Below, piece by piece: positions 1-8,370 of a stretch of DNA of 64,000 bases; positions within the stretch are counted from its first letter, which is position 1; each line of letters starts with the position of its first letter. Origin of the DNA: Flavobacterium agrisoli (GTDB lineage: Bacteria > Bacteroidota > Bacteroidia > Flavobacteriales > Flavobacteriaceae); assembly GCF_016522065.1 (NCBI RefSeq), contig NZ_JAEHFV010000002.1:558001-622000 (forward strand), read 5' to 3'. The position numbers and the translations under genes were made by a program. A model generated the notes under the pieces. It was not told the origin of the DNA. It did no database searches and saw nothing but the letters and a program-made list of their open reading frames with translations.

Positions 1-1662
1 GAATTGGTCGATTTGGATTTGTACAACAATCTCAACCAAGAAGTAGCCGAAAACACCAACACAACAGATGTAGATGTCGAATTACCTACCGAGGTACTCA
101 AACAAAGGTTGCAAGCGATGAACCAAAAATCACCTTTTAACATTGTCTACAACGAAGGCCTCGAAAAAACCATCAAATCGTATTTAAAATACCGAAGAAA
201 ATCATTAGGTCGTTTAATGGCCCTTTCCGATTATTATTTTCCGGTTTTTGAAGAAGCGTTTGCCAAGTTAAATGTACCACTCGAAATCAAATATTTAGCC
301 ATTGTAGAATCGGCTCTAAATGCAAAAGCCGTTTCGCGAATGGGTGCCACCGGACTTTGGCAGTTCATGTACCATACCGGTAAACAATACAATTTAAAAA
401 TAGATTCGTATATAGACGAACGCAGTGATCCCTTAAAATCCAGTGAGGCTGCGGCCGATTATATGTCTAAAATGTATACCATTTTTGGCGACTGGGATTT
501 GGTTTTAGCCTCGTATAATTCCGGACCTGGAAATGTGACCAAAGCAATTCGCCGTTCGGGAGGCAAACAAAATTTTTGGGAAATCAAAAAGTACTTACCA
601 AGAGAAACCCAAGGATATGTACCAGCTTTTTTAGCGACCATGTATTTGTACGAATACCGTAACGAACACGGAATTGTGCCTCAAAAAGCCAGCATCCAAC
701 ATTTTGAAACCGATACCGTGGCGGTAAAACAAGAAATGAGCTTTAAAGATATTGCCAGTTTGTTAGAGGTACCCGAAAAAGAAGTGGAATTACTAAACCC
801 ATCCTACAAATTAAAAGTGATTCCGGTGTATCCCAACGAAACGCATTATTTGCGATTGCCATTGGATAAAATTGCGCTTTTTACAGCCAATGAGCCTAAG
901 ATATATGCGTATTTAACCAATAAAAACAATCCTGAATTCCTTCACCCACATACCGAAGCTTTTGCAGAAAACAACAACAAAGCAAATGGCAAGGTAAAAT
1001 ATTACGAAATTCAACGCGGAGATAATTTGAGTACCATTGCCGATAAATTTGACGTTTCGATACTCGAATTGAAAAGTTGGAACAAATTAGATTCCAATGC
1101 CATTATCGCGGGCGCTACCTTGCAAGTTCAGAAAGAAGAGCCAGTGAAGGCTGTAGCAGTGAAGGAAAACGCGATCCAAGTGAGCTCCAAAAGCAACAAG
1201 AAAAAAACAGAGGATGTTGTGGCAGAAACGCCGAATAAAACGTCTAAAAATAGTGCTGATCCTGAACTATACCAAATTAAATCGGGTGATAATTTAGAAG
1301 CCATTGCCAAAGCCAACAACACAACAGTAGCCGATTTGCAAGAATGGAATCATTTAAATTCGACTAAAATTACCGTGGGTAAAAGTTTAATTGTAGCGCC
1401 TGCTGAGGTGGTTGAAGTTCCTGTAATTACAAAGCCAAAAGTAGTGGTAGAACCGGCTTCAAATGCTGTGGCAGCATTCAAAAGGCAAACAACCCAACCT
1501 GTTTCTTCACAAGGGATGAACTATCAAGTCCAAAAAGGCGACTCGTTGTTTAGCATCGCCAAAAAATACCCAGGTATTTCTGTTTCCGATTTAAAAAAAT
1601 GGAACGACGGCATTCAGGCCAAAGATTTAAAGCCCGGAATGAAACTTAAAATTAACGGCTAA
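1..1662 (+). CDS. Membrane-bound lytic murein transglycosylase with LysM repeats (5' end cut by window)
   Basis: Cleaves the peptidoglycan glycan strand (MltD-like, SLT family). The reading frame is open from base 1, so the true start and signal peptide lie upstream. An SLT domain spans about residues 50-215 of the visible part. It contains the VESALN motif with the likely catalytic Glu at about residue 102, followed by GATGLWQFM and ASYNSGPGN. Three LysM peptidoglycan-binding repeats follow at about 335-378, 428-470 and 506-550, each with a Y-x-I/V-x-x-GD-x-L core, separated by low-complexity linkers. The domain order fits MltD. The next gene starts 46 bp downstream on the same strand. Confidence 0.93.
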   Translation, partial: ELVDLDLYNNLNQEVAENTNTTDVDVELPTEVLKQRLQAMNQKSPFNIVYNEGLEKTIKSYLKYRRKSLGRLMALSDYYFPVFEEAFAKLNVPLEIKYLAIVESALNAKAVSRMGATGLWQFMYHTGKQYNLKIDSYIDERSDPLKSSEAAADYMSKMYTIFGDWDLVLASYNSGPGNVTKAIRRSGGKQNFWEIKKYLPRETQGYVPAFLATMYLYEYRNEHGIVPQKASIQHFETDTVAVKQEMSFKDIASLLEVPEKEVELLNPSYKLKVIPVYPNETHYLRLPLDKIALFTANEPKIYAYLTNKNNPEFLHPHTEAFAENNNKANGKVKYYEIQRGDNLSTIADKFDVSILELKSWNKLDSNAIIAGATLQVQKEEPVKAVAVKENAIQVSSKSNKKKTEDVVAETPNKTSKNSADPELYQIKSGDNLEAIAKANNTTVADLQEWNHLNSTKITVGKSLIVAPAEVVEVPVITKPKVVVEPASNAVAAFKRQTTQPVSSQGMNYQVQKGDSLFSIAKKYPGISVSDLKKWNDGIQAKDLKPGMKLKING

Positions 1663-1708
1663 ACCAAAAAAATACGTTATTTTTGGTAGTCATTCTAGTT
1701 TCTCTCCA

Positions 1709-2704
1709 ATGAATAAATCGTTTTGTATCGCTTTTTTGGTAGCACTCTTATGTGCCTCTTGTTTGCAAAAAAACGACAAGCTAAACAGTCGCGAAGTCAA
1801 CAAAATCAATACCGTTTCCTTGATTATTGACGACCAATTGTGGTATGGCGAAATAGGCGATACCCTCCGAAACAAATTGGCCTCACCCGTGTTTGGTCTC
1901 ACTAAAGAGGAACCGCTGTTTACCATCAACCAATATTCAATCAAATTGCTTGAAGGTTTTATGACCAAAGGGCGCAACGTCATTGTGGTCAAAAAAGGCG
2001 ATCACACCCAATTCGAACTCACCAAAAACCAATACGCCAAACCCCAAAACGTATTCCGAATTTCGGGTAAATCCATCGCCAACATCATCCAACTAATCGA
2101 ATTAAATGCGCCTGCCATTATTCAGCAAATCCGCAAAACCGAAATAGAAGAGTGCCAGAAAAACAATGCCAAGTCCCTACTTAACCCTACCCTTATCCGT
2201 AACAAGTTCCATATCCAGCTTGATGTACCCTCGGGTTTTAAATACGTATTGCATAAAAGCAACTTCATGTGGCTCAAGAAAGAATTAGTAGGAGGTAATG
2301 TGAGCCTGCTTTTATACCAAATTCCACTTCATTCGTGGAACAAAGAGAAAGACAAAGTTAGTCAAATTGTCCAAATACGCGATTCAATCGGGAAATACAT
2401 TCAAGGCAAAGAACAAGAAACACAAATGGTGACAGATGATGCCTATGCGCCGTATTTTCAAGCCATTGCTTTAGACGGTAAAAATGCCTATGAAACCAGA
2501 GGTACTTGGGAATTGCAAAATGATTTCATGATGGGGCCCTTTATTAATTATGTAATTTTAGATGAAACCTACAACCGTGTTTTGGTTTTAGAAGGTTTTT
2601 GTTACGCACCCTCAAACGAAGAACGCGATTTGATGCTTAATTTAGAAGCCATTCTAAAATCGGTTCAAGTAGTTTCAAAAGACAATTCGGTACCCAATGA
2701 ATAA
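1709..2704 (+). CDS. DUF4837 family lipoprotein
   Basis: A 331-residue lipoprotein: the N-terminus is a signal peptide ending in a lipobox (LLCASC, Cys at about 18), so it is probably anchored in the periplasm or outer membrane. The rest matches from memory the DUF4837 family, found mostly in Flavobacteriia, with a conserved C-terminal region around RGTWELQNDFMMGPF. The function is unknown. It follows the transglycosylase and its last 8 bp overlap the next gene, so the three are probably co-transcribed. A role in the cell envelope is an inference from context only. Confidence 0.8.
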   Translation: MNKSFCIAFLVALLCASCLQKNDKLNSREVNKINTVSLIIDDQLWYGEIGDTLRNKLASPVFGLTKEEPLFTINQYSIKLLEGFMTKGRNVIVVKKGDHTQFELTKNQYAKPQNVFRISGKSIANIIQLIELNAPAIIQQIRKTEIEECQKNNAKSLLNPTLIRNKFHIQLDVPSGFKYVLHKSNFMWLKKELVGGNVSLLLYQIPLHSWNKEKDKVSQIVQIRDSIGKYIQGKEQETQMVTDDAYAPYFQAIALDGKNAYETRGTWELQNDFMMGPFINYVILDETYNRVLVLEGFCYAPSNEERDLMLNLEAILKSVQVVSKDNSVPNE

Positions 2705-3149
2705 AATAGAATGGAAAATAAAGCCGTTTAAAGAGTTAACAATTGAGGAGTTATATCAAACCCTAAAACTACGAAGTGAAGTCTTTGTAGTGGAGCAAAA
2801 CTGCGCGTATTTGGATTTGGATGGCAAAGATACCGAAGCACTTTTTTTAATAGGAAGTTATCAAAATGAAATTGTTGCACATGCCCGTTTGCTAAATGCA
2901 GGTGTTTCCTATGAAAATGCGTCTATCGGAAGGGTCGTTATTAGCGAGAATTACCGTGACCGAAAATGGGGACACGAACTCATGCAACAAGCCATTTCGG
3001 GTATTGCCGAATATTTTAATCAAAACAAGATTACTATTAGCGCGCAATTGTACCTTCAAAAATTTTATGAAAGCCACGGTTTTATCGCTAAAGGCGAAAT
3101 GTATTTAGAAGATGATATTCCACATATCAAAATGATAAGAAACGGTTAA
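2697..3149 (+). CDS. GNAT family acetyltransferase, ElaA-like
   Basis: A 150-residue cytosolic N-acetyltransferase. The N-terminal pattern LRSEVFVVEQNCAYLDLDG and the later GRVVISENYRDRKWGHELM (acetyl-CoA pyrophosphate loop region) are characteristic of the ElaA branch of GNAT. The substrate is not known for this family. The start codon lies inside the end of the DUF4837 gene in another frame (8 bp overlap), which suggests translational coupling. Family assignment is firm, function open. Confidence 0.85.
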   Translation: MNKIEWKIKPFKELTIEELYQTLKLRSEVFVVEQNCAYLDLDGKDTEALFLIGSYQNEIVAHARLLNAGVSYENASIGRVVISENYRDRKWGHELMQQAISGIAEYFNQNKITISAQLYLQKFYESHGFIAKGEMYLEDDIPHIKMIRNG

Positions 3150-3186
3150 TAATAATGCGGATACTGAAGTGAATTTGGTTTTAAAA

Positions 3187-3642
3187 TTAATTCACAGAAA
3201 TCAAATGTATATCAAAAACGAGCACGGAACCACCCGGAATTCGGGAAAAATCTTGATCGCCATACCCTAATTTTGAAGGAATGATGAGAATACCTTCGGC
3301 ACCTTCTGTAAAAAGCGGAATGCCTTCTGTCCATCCTTTAATCACTTGATTTAACCCAAAAGAAATGCCTTCTTTCGGACTTTCATCAAATACATTTTGG
3401 TCTAAAAAATACCCTTTGTACGCCACGGTTACATTGTCCGATGCGGTGGGCTGTTTTCCGGTTCCTGGTTTTGTAATAGCATAATACAAACCCGAAGCTG
3501 TTTTTTGAACTTTCAGCTTGTGTTTTTTAATGTACGCCTGTATGTCGGTTTCGTTTTTTACGGAATAATCAACCATTTGAGATGCGTTCTTTTTGCAAGA
3601 AATTGCTACAAAAAAGAAAAGTATAAAAGCAAAATATTTCAT
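3187..3642 (-). CDS. FKBP-type peptidyl-prolyl isomerase lipoprotein
   Basis: A 151-residue exported prolyl isomerase. ATG at 3642 is chosen; the only in-frame extension would use TTG at 3651. The signal peptide ends in a lipobox (FVAISC), giving a membrane-anchored periplasmic protein. The FKBP domain fills the C-terminal 110 residues, with VTVAYKGYFLDQNVFDES, VIKGWTEGIPLFTEG and IIPSKLGYG. It resembles the small lipoprotein FKBPs of flavobacteria, some of which accompany gliding proteins (GldI). I see no gld genes beside it, so I do not use that name. The upstream neighbour is on the same strand 19 bp away. Confidence 0.9.
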   Translation of the reverse strand: MKYFAFILFFFVAISCKKNASQMVDYSVKNETDIQAYIKKHKLKVQKTASGLYYAITKPGTGKQPTASDNVTVAYKGYFLDQNVFDESPKEGISFGLNQVIKGWTEGIPLFTEGAEGILIIPSKLGYGDQDFSRIPGGSVLVFDIHLISVN

Positions 3643-3660
3643 CGAAAACAATTTGAAAAA

Positions 3661-5100
3661 TTAAAAAAACCAGCTGGCAACAAAAATCGCAGTGATCACA
3701 CATATTAAATCAACCAAAAGCATGGTTCCTAATGCATAACGAGTGTTTTTGATGTTTACAGAACCAAAATAGACGGCAATTACGTAAAAAGTACTTTCGG
3801 CACTGCATTGAAAAATACTGCTTAGTCGTCCCGTCATAGAATCGGCTCCAAAAGTATTCATCGAATCAATTAAAAAACCACGCGAGCCTGCCGAACTAAA
3901 AGGTCTTAACAAAGCTACAGGCAAAGCATCGGTAATTTGTTTATTGACACCCATATTCGAGAAAATGAAGGCAATCCAATTGCTGATGATTTCAAACAAG
4001 CCGCTGTTTCTAAATAATGAAATGGCAACTAACATTCCTAAAACATACGGAAAAATGGTTACACCAGTTTTAACACCATTGTTGGCCCCTGTTACAAATG
4101 AATCAAAAACGGTGGTGTTGGCTTCGGCAAATTTTTTCTCATTTTTAAATGAAAACACCAACGTAAAAGCGATAATGGCAATTAAAATCAAACTGGATAA
4201 ATTAGACGTAAAATAGTTTTTCCCTATTAAATCCAAGTGGTTTACGTACATCAACAAACCAATAATGGCTGCAATCAAACCAACTAAAGCCAAAACCAAA
4301 GAGGCGCTTTTAAAGTTTATTTTTTGTTTGATGCCCACAATTAAAAAGGCAGCAATGGTGCCGATAAACGAGGTGATGATACATGGCAACATAACATCGG
4401 CGGGATTACTAGCACCGGCCGCAGCACGATAACCAATAATTGAAGTGGCAATCAAAGTTAAACCCGACGCATGCAAACACATAAACATAATTTGCGCATC
4501 GCTTGCACGGTCTTTATCGGGATTTATTTCTTGTAAACTTTCCATGGCTTTAAGTCCAAATGGCGTAGCGGCCGAATCCAAACCCAAGAAATTTGCGGCA
4601 AAGTTCAAGGTCATATACGAAATAGAAGGATGGTTTTTAGGAATAGAAGGAAAGACTTTTACAAAAACGGGACTCAACACTTTGGCCAATTTGCCTGAAG
4701 CTCCCGAAATAATTAACAATTCCATCAACCCGCAAAAGAAAGCCAAATATGCAATAAGAGGTAAAATCAAATCGATTAGAGTACTTTTACAAGTAGGTAA
4801 TAATCCATCAGATTTTTGTACACCGCTGAATATTTTTACCGTTTTGTTGGTATAAACATATGTGGTATCTACATTCGCTACGTCGCGATTGAGAACAAAG
4901 GTTTGCTCTGACGACTTTTGAATGCTGTCTTGTATAAAAGCCGGAAGCTCCTCCAAATATTTTTCGGAAACCAAAATAGGGTCATCCTTTTTTCCATTTA
5001 GTACAAAATCAATTGTATAGGAGTTAGAAGTGAACAGACTCACCACAATAAAAACAATAGAAGAGATAAAAATAACCAGCCAAAATCTGCTTAATACCAT
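3661..5100 (-). CDS. Fused SpmA/SpmB-like nucleoside-recognition membrane protein
   Basis: A 479-residue polytopic membrane protein with roughly ten hydrophobic segments. ATG at 5100 gives a clean N-terminal membrane segment; a longer reading from 5133 has no support. Two Gate / nucleoside-recognition domains are present. One is around STLIDLILPLIAYLAFFCGLMELL and the following NFAANFLGLDSAATPFG. The second is around SFVTGANNGVKTGVTIFPYVLGMLVAI. In Bacillus these halves are separate spore maturation proteins SpmA and SpmB; here they are one chain. The residue 40-90 region is probably periplasmic. The substrate is unknown. Confidence 0.85.
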   Translation of the reverse strand: MVLSRFWLVIFISSIVFIVVSLFTSNSYTIDFVLNGKKDDPILVSEKYLEELPAFIQDSIQKSSEQTFVLNRDVANVDTTYVYTNKTVKIFSGVQKSDGLLPTCKSTLIDLILPLIAYLAFFCGLMELLIISGASGKLAKVLSPVFVKVFPSIPKNHPSISYMTLNFAANFLGLDSAATPFGLKAMESLQEINPDKDRASDAQIMFMCLHASGLTLIATSIIGYRAAAGASNPADVMLPCIITSFIGTIAAFLIVGIKQKINFKSASLVLALVGLIAAIIGLLMYVNHLDLIGKNYFTSNLSSLILIAIIAFTLVFSFKNEKKFAEANTTVFDSFVTGANNGVKTGVTIFPYVLGMLVAISLFRNSGLFEIISNWIAFIFSNMGVNKQITDALPVALLRPFSSAGSRGFLIDSMNTFGADSMTGRLSSIFQCSAESTFYVIAVYFGSVNIKNTRYALGTMLLVDLICVITAIFVASWFF

Positions 5101-5142
5101 AATGTAGAATTTTTGTAAATATAGAAAAAGCAATTAATATGA

Positions 5143-5175
5143 AACCCTTTCAGAGTTCAAAACTCTGAAAGGGTT
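5143..5175. repeat. Perfect 15-bp palindrome, hairpin or terminator-like
   Basis: Arms at 5143-5157 and 5161-5175 are exact reverse complements, separated by a 3-base loop (CAA). It sits between the membrane protein start and the end of the exonuclease gene, both minus strand. It has no strong T run on the minus strand, so a dispersed palindromic repeat fits at least as well as a simple terminator. Confidence 0.8.
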
Positions 5176-5182
5176 GTTTAAG

Positions 5183-5896
5183 CTAAACATGAATAATCTC
5201 CTCTTCAATCAATAACTCTTCCCGGCGTAATCGGAGAAAAATTTGCGCCACGGCAATGGTATCTTTTTCGCAATAAGTGACTATTCGGTCAATGTCTTGT
5301 TCTACATAAAAAACGTGAGCCACTTCACTCCCGTCAATATCTCCTTTAGGCGAAGGAATTCCGAGGATTTTAGTTAATAATTTTAAGGAGGTGTAGTGTT
5401 TAAAGTCGCCAAATTTCCACAATTCCAAAGTGTCTAAATGTGGAATTTCCCAAGGTTTTTTGCCAAATAAATTTAGTTTTTCTGGAATAGCAATTTGGTT
5501 GATGATCATGCGACGTGCAATAAACGGAATGTCGAATTCTTTGGCGTTATGACCACACAACAAATGTTGAGGGTTATTGAAATGGTTGTTGAGCAAATTA
5601 GAAAAATCCTTTAAAATCTTGGTTTCTTCACCAAAAAAAGAGGTCACTCTAAAGTTTCGAATATCATTTTTATTGGCAAAAAAGCCAACAGATAGGCAAA
5701 CTATTTTTCCAAATTCGGCCCAAATTCCGGCTCGCTCATAAAAGTCTTCTGCCGAAATGTCTTCTTTTCGTTGGTATTGGGTTTTTTGCTCAAACAAAAC
5801 TTGCATTTCTGTATCGAGTTGTTGGTAGTTTTCGGTTTCGGGAACTGTTTCTATATCAAGAAAAAGGATGTTGTTGAGGTTTATTTTTTCGATCAT
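5183..5896 (-). CDS. PolB-like 3'-5' exonuclease (DEDDy type)
   Basis: A 237-residue protein of the predicted family of 3'-5' exonucleases related to the PolB proofreading domain, acting on DNA or RNA with two metal ions. The DEDDy motifs are visible: LFLDIET (Asp14, Glu16), the middle CGHNAKEFDIPF segment, and YCEKD near residue 213 carrying the Tyr and final Asp. There is no polymerase domain. Length is normal for the stand-alone family. Its exact role in repair is not known. Confidence 0.87.
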   Translation of the reverse strand: MIEKINLNNILFLDIETVPETENYQQLDTEMQVLFEQKTQYQRKEDISAEDFYERAGIWAEFGKIVCLSVGFFANKNDIRNFRVTSFFGEETKILKDFSNLLNNHFNNPQHLLCGHNAKEFDIPFIARRMIINQIAIPEKLNLFGKKPWEIPHLDTLELWKFGDFKHYTSLKLLTKILGIPSPKGDIDGSEVAHVFYVEQDIDRIVTYCEKDTIAVAQIFLRLRREELLIEEEIIHV

Positions 5897-5975
5897 TTTC
5901 CAGAGGTGTGGTCAATTGGTTTAGTTAATTTTAGTCATACAAATATGCGTAAAATTCTTACTATTTTAAACAAGG

Positions 5976-6467
5976 CTAAAATAAACTTTGCTGATTTGTA
6001 GGGTTTTCATATTCGAGCAACCATTTTTTTCGCCACAATCCACCTGCATAACCGGTTAGTGAACCATCAGTTCCAATAACTCTGTGGCAGGGAACAACAA
6101 TCCACAGCGGATTTTTTCCATTGGCGGAAGCTACAGCACGAATCGCTTTTACATCGCCTAATTTTTTAGATAAATCTAAATAACTGCATGTTTTTCCAAA
6201 CGGAATTTCGAGTAAAGCTTGCCAAACTTTTTGTTGAAAATCGGTTCCTTTTGGATTTATTTTAAAATCAAAATCGGTTCTTTTGCCTTCGAAATAATCA
6301 TTAAGTTGCGAAACGGCATCTTGTAAAACTGCAGGAATTTCTTTACAAATCTCATTTGTATCGACATCAGAAACTGAAATTACTGCAATACCATTTTCAT
6401 CACCCACGATTTTGGTGATTCCAAGTGGAGAATCGATATACACTGTTTCTAAATCGTTAGGCTTCAT
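5976..6467 (-). CDS. ogt: Methylated-DNA-protein-cysteine S-methyltransferase
   Basis: A 163-residue suicide repair enzyme that moves the alkyl group from O6-alkylguanine in DNA to its own cysteine. The active site VVPCHRVIG is present with Cys127, and the C-terminal segment TGYAGGLWRKKWLL follows as expected. The N-terminal part is the short Ogt-type domain, not an Ada regulator fusion. The gene start overlaps the end of the upstream LysR gene by 11 bp, so the two are probably translated from one message. Confidence 0.93.
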   Translation of the reverse strand: MKPNDLETVYIDSPLGITKIVGDENGIAVISVSDVDTNEICKEIPAVLQDAVSQLNDYFEGKRTDFDFKINPKGTDFQQKVWQALLEIPFGKTCSYLDLSKKLGDVKAIRAVASANGKNPLWIVVPCHRVIGTDGSLTGYAGGLWRKKWLLEYENPTNQQSLF

Positions 6468-7350
6468 TTTTTAAATTTTGATTCATTAAAAAATCAATCG
6501 CTGCTTTCGAAATTCCGGATGGATTTCCTTTTGGCGTAGCCAATAAAATATCGGTTGAAAGCGGTATTTTTTTTATTTCCACAAATTCCAACTCAGGATA
6601 ATCATGACTTTTTTGAATGTCCGTGGGTACTATCGAAATACCTAAACCGTTTTTGACCAACTGAATAATTGTCGAAATATTATTGGATTCATGAACTACT
6701 TTGGGCGAAAACCCATAATTGGCACAAATCTGCAATAAAGCATCGTAAAAATACGGCGCATAATCTTTATTGAAAAACACAAAAGTAGCTTCTTTTAATT
6801 TTTCTAAATCCTCTTCGGAGGAAAGGCTAAAATGATTCCGATTAAAAACAAGAGAAAAACGGTCTCTAAACCATAATTGCGAATCGATTTTGGGCGAATG
6901 CAAAGGCGCTCGAATAATTCCTAAATCTATTTTACCTTCTTCCAAAGCTGCAATTTGCTTGACTGTTGGCACTTCGTACAATCGAAAATTCACATAGGGA
7001 TAGTGCTCTGATAAAAACTGAAGCAATTTCGAAATATCTCCCGAAAAAGTCGAACTCACATACGCAATTCGGAATTCGCCACTTTGGTTTTCACTTATTT
7101 TTTTGGTCGTCAAATTGATGCGTTCTAGATTTTGAACCAATTCCTGGATTTCCTTTTGGTAATATTTTCCAGCTTCGGTCAAAACTACTCTTTTGTTGTT
7201 TCTTTCAAAAAGAGTCGCTCCTAATTCGGTTTCCAATTCTTTAATTTGACGACTCAATGGTGGTTGCGAAATGAATAGTTTATCGGCTGCGCGTACAAAG
7301 CTTAATTCTTCGGCCAATTTGAGGAAATATTTTAGATGTCTTAATTCCAT
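6457..7350 (-). CDS. LysR family transcriptional regulator
   Basis: A 297-residue DNA-binding regulator. The winged HTH occupies residues 1-60 (MELRHLKYFLKLAEELSFVR, then ADKLFISQPPLSRQIKELE). A periplasmic-binding-protein-like effector domain follows from about residue 90. The ogt gene downstream overlaps it. LysR proteins often control a divergent neighbour, and the methyltransferase gene at 7530 lies divergent across a spacer of about 180 bp, but no operator can be named. The effector is unknown. Confidence 0.92.
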   Translation of the reverse strand: MELRHLKYFLKLAEELSFVRAADKLFISQPPLSRQIKELETELGATLFERNNKRVVLTEAGKYYQKEIQELVQNLERINLTTKKISENQSGEFRIAYVSSTFSGDISKLLQFLSEHYPYVNFRLYEVPTVKQIAALEEGKIDLGIIRAPLHSPKIDSQLWFRDRFSLVFNRNHFSLSSEEDLEKLKEATFVFFNKDYAPYFYDALLQICANYGFSPKVVHESNNISTIIQLVKNGLGISIVPTDIQKSHDYPELEFVEIKKIPLSTDILLATPKGNPSGISKAAIDFLMNQNLKNEA

Positions 7351-7438
7351 AAATACTTATTAGGTATTGATTTATGTAAAAATAAGTATTTTTAAGTCAT
7401 ATATAAAAATTTTAGGTTTGTAATATAAAAATCGAATA

Positions 7439-7507
7439 TGTCAAATCGAGCGAAGTCGAGATTTATATTTTTTTGAAAAAAAAGTTTCGACTGCGCTCAG
7501 CTTGACA
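7439..7507. repeat. REP-like imperfect inverted repeat
   Basis: Left arm 7439-7461 and right arm 7485-7507 are imperfect reverse complements, with cores GAGCGAAGTCGAG and TCGACTGCGCTC, separated by an A/T-rich spacer. The arms are GC-rich compared with the surroundings. Elements with a CGAGCG-CAGTCGA core are common between genes in flavobacterial genomes (from memory). This one sits in the LysR-methyltransferase divergent spacer. Confidence 0.65.
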
Positions 7508-7529
7508 ATAGAACTTAAACAAGAAAGTG

Positions 7530-8237
7530 ATGAAAAAATCAACTGTAAATCAGATCAAAGAACGTTTTGACAATGATGTAGAACGTTTTGCCAATTTAGA
7601 AACCGGACAAGTAGCCACAATGGATGCTCAAATTTCATTAGAATTGATTACCGCTGCTGCCAAAGCCATAAAACCAAAAGCAACGACTGTTTTGGATTTG
7701 GGTTGTGGCGCTGGGAATTATACATTGAAAATGCTTTCTAAAGTGCCGAATTTGGATTGCACATTGATCGATTTGAGTTTGCCAATGTTAGAGCGAGCTC
7801 AAGGACGTGTATCGGCAGAAACTACGGGAAAAGTAGCCACTATACAAGGAGATATTCGTGAAATTGAATTACCCAAAAATCATTTTGATATCATCTTGGC
7901 GGGTGCTGTTTTGCATCATTTAAGAGATGATTCTGACTGGGAATTTGTTTTCAAGAAATTATACGATTGTTTGACTCCTGGCGGATGTTTGATGATTTCG
8001 GATTTGTTGGTACAAGATCACGAAGGTGTAAATGAAATGATATGGGAAAAATATGGTGATTATTTGCAACAACATGGAGGTGAAGAATACCAGCAAAAAG
8101 TATTTGATTATATCGAAATGGAGGACACGCCTCGCTCGATGACCTATCAATTGGATTTGATGAAAAAAGTGGGTTTTTCTAGTACAGAGATTTTGCATAA
8201 AAATGCTTGCTTTGGGGCTTTTGGAGGGGTTAAATAA
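7530..8237 (+). CDS. Class I SAM-dependent methyltransferase
   Basis: A 235-residue cytosolic methyltransferase. ATG at 7530 is chosen; a GTG lies directly before it in frame. The AdoMet-binding motif I VLDLGCGAGNYT is near residue 60. The acidic strand-2 residue is in DCTLIDLS, and motif IV is in DIILAGAVLHHL. The fold is a Rossmann-type MT with no extra domain. The substrate cannot be read from sequence; the general look is that of ubiquinone/tRNA-type small-molecule methyltransferases. Confidence 0.85.
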   Translation: MKKSTVNQIKERFDNDVERFANLETGQVATMDAQISLELITAAAKAIKPKATTVLDLGCGAGNYTLKMLSKVPNLDCTLIDLSLPMLERAQGRVSAETTGKVATIQGDIREIELPKNHFDIILAGAVLHHLRDDSDWEFVFKKLYDCLTPGGCLMISDLLVQDHEGVNEMIWEKYGDYLQQHGGEEYQQKVFDYIEMEDTPRSMTYQLDLMKKVGFSSTEILHKNACFGAFGGVK

Positions 8238-8244
8238 TGATTTG

Positions 8245-8288
8245 AAAACACGAAAACCATCCCAATAGTGAGATGGTTTTCGTGTTTT
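8245..8288. terminator. Rho-independent terminator of the methyltransferase gene
   Basis: A 17-bp perfect stem (8245-8261 with 8272-8288) with a 10-base loop lies 8 bp after the stop codon. The 3' arm ends in a T-rich run. The stem is A-rich on the other side, so it may also work for minus-strand transcription. Confidence 0.8.
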
Positions 8289-8289
8289 T

Positions 8290-8364
8290 AGCCCTGATAG
8301 AAGCGGCATCCTCTTGTGGCGGGGTTCGCCACAAGAGATATAGCGTATAGCAGGAAAAGCTCCT
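8290..8364 (+). ncRNA. Structured element, possible Flavo-1-type RNA or dispersed repeat
   Basis: The element has a long inner hairpin: 8311-8321 pairs perfectly with 8327-8337 over 11 bp with a 5-base loop. An outer closing helix is also possible: AGC at 8290 with GCT at 8359, and CCTG at 8293 with CAGG at 8351. Conserved-looking segments AGCGGCATC and GATATAGCG flank the hairpin. I recall very similar sequences, with the hairpin varying, scattered between genes in Flavobacterium genomes. They may be the Rfam Flavo-1 motif. It lies between convergent genes. Function unknown. Confidence 0.5.
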
Positions 8365-8370
8365 AAAAAA

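Noticed and set aside
1663..1708. Hairpin of CCAAAAA with TTTTTGG as terminator between the transglycosylase and DUF4837 genes
   Set aside because: The stem is almost purely A-T with a poor loop and lies within a likely operon. Too weak to call.
4445..4855. Plus-strand open frame of 136 codons opposite the SpmA/B-like gene
   Set aside because: Antisense to a long membrane protein with clear homology; no support of its own.
7959..8309. Minus-strand open frame of 116 codons over the methyltransferase end
   Set aside because: It runs through the terminator and overlaps a solid gene in the other direction.
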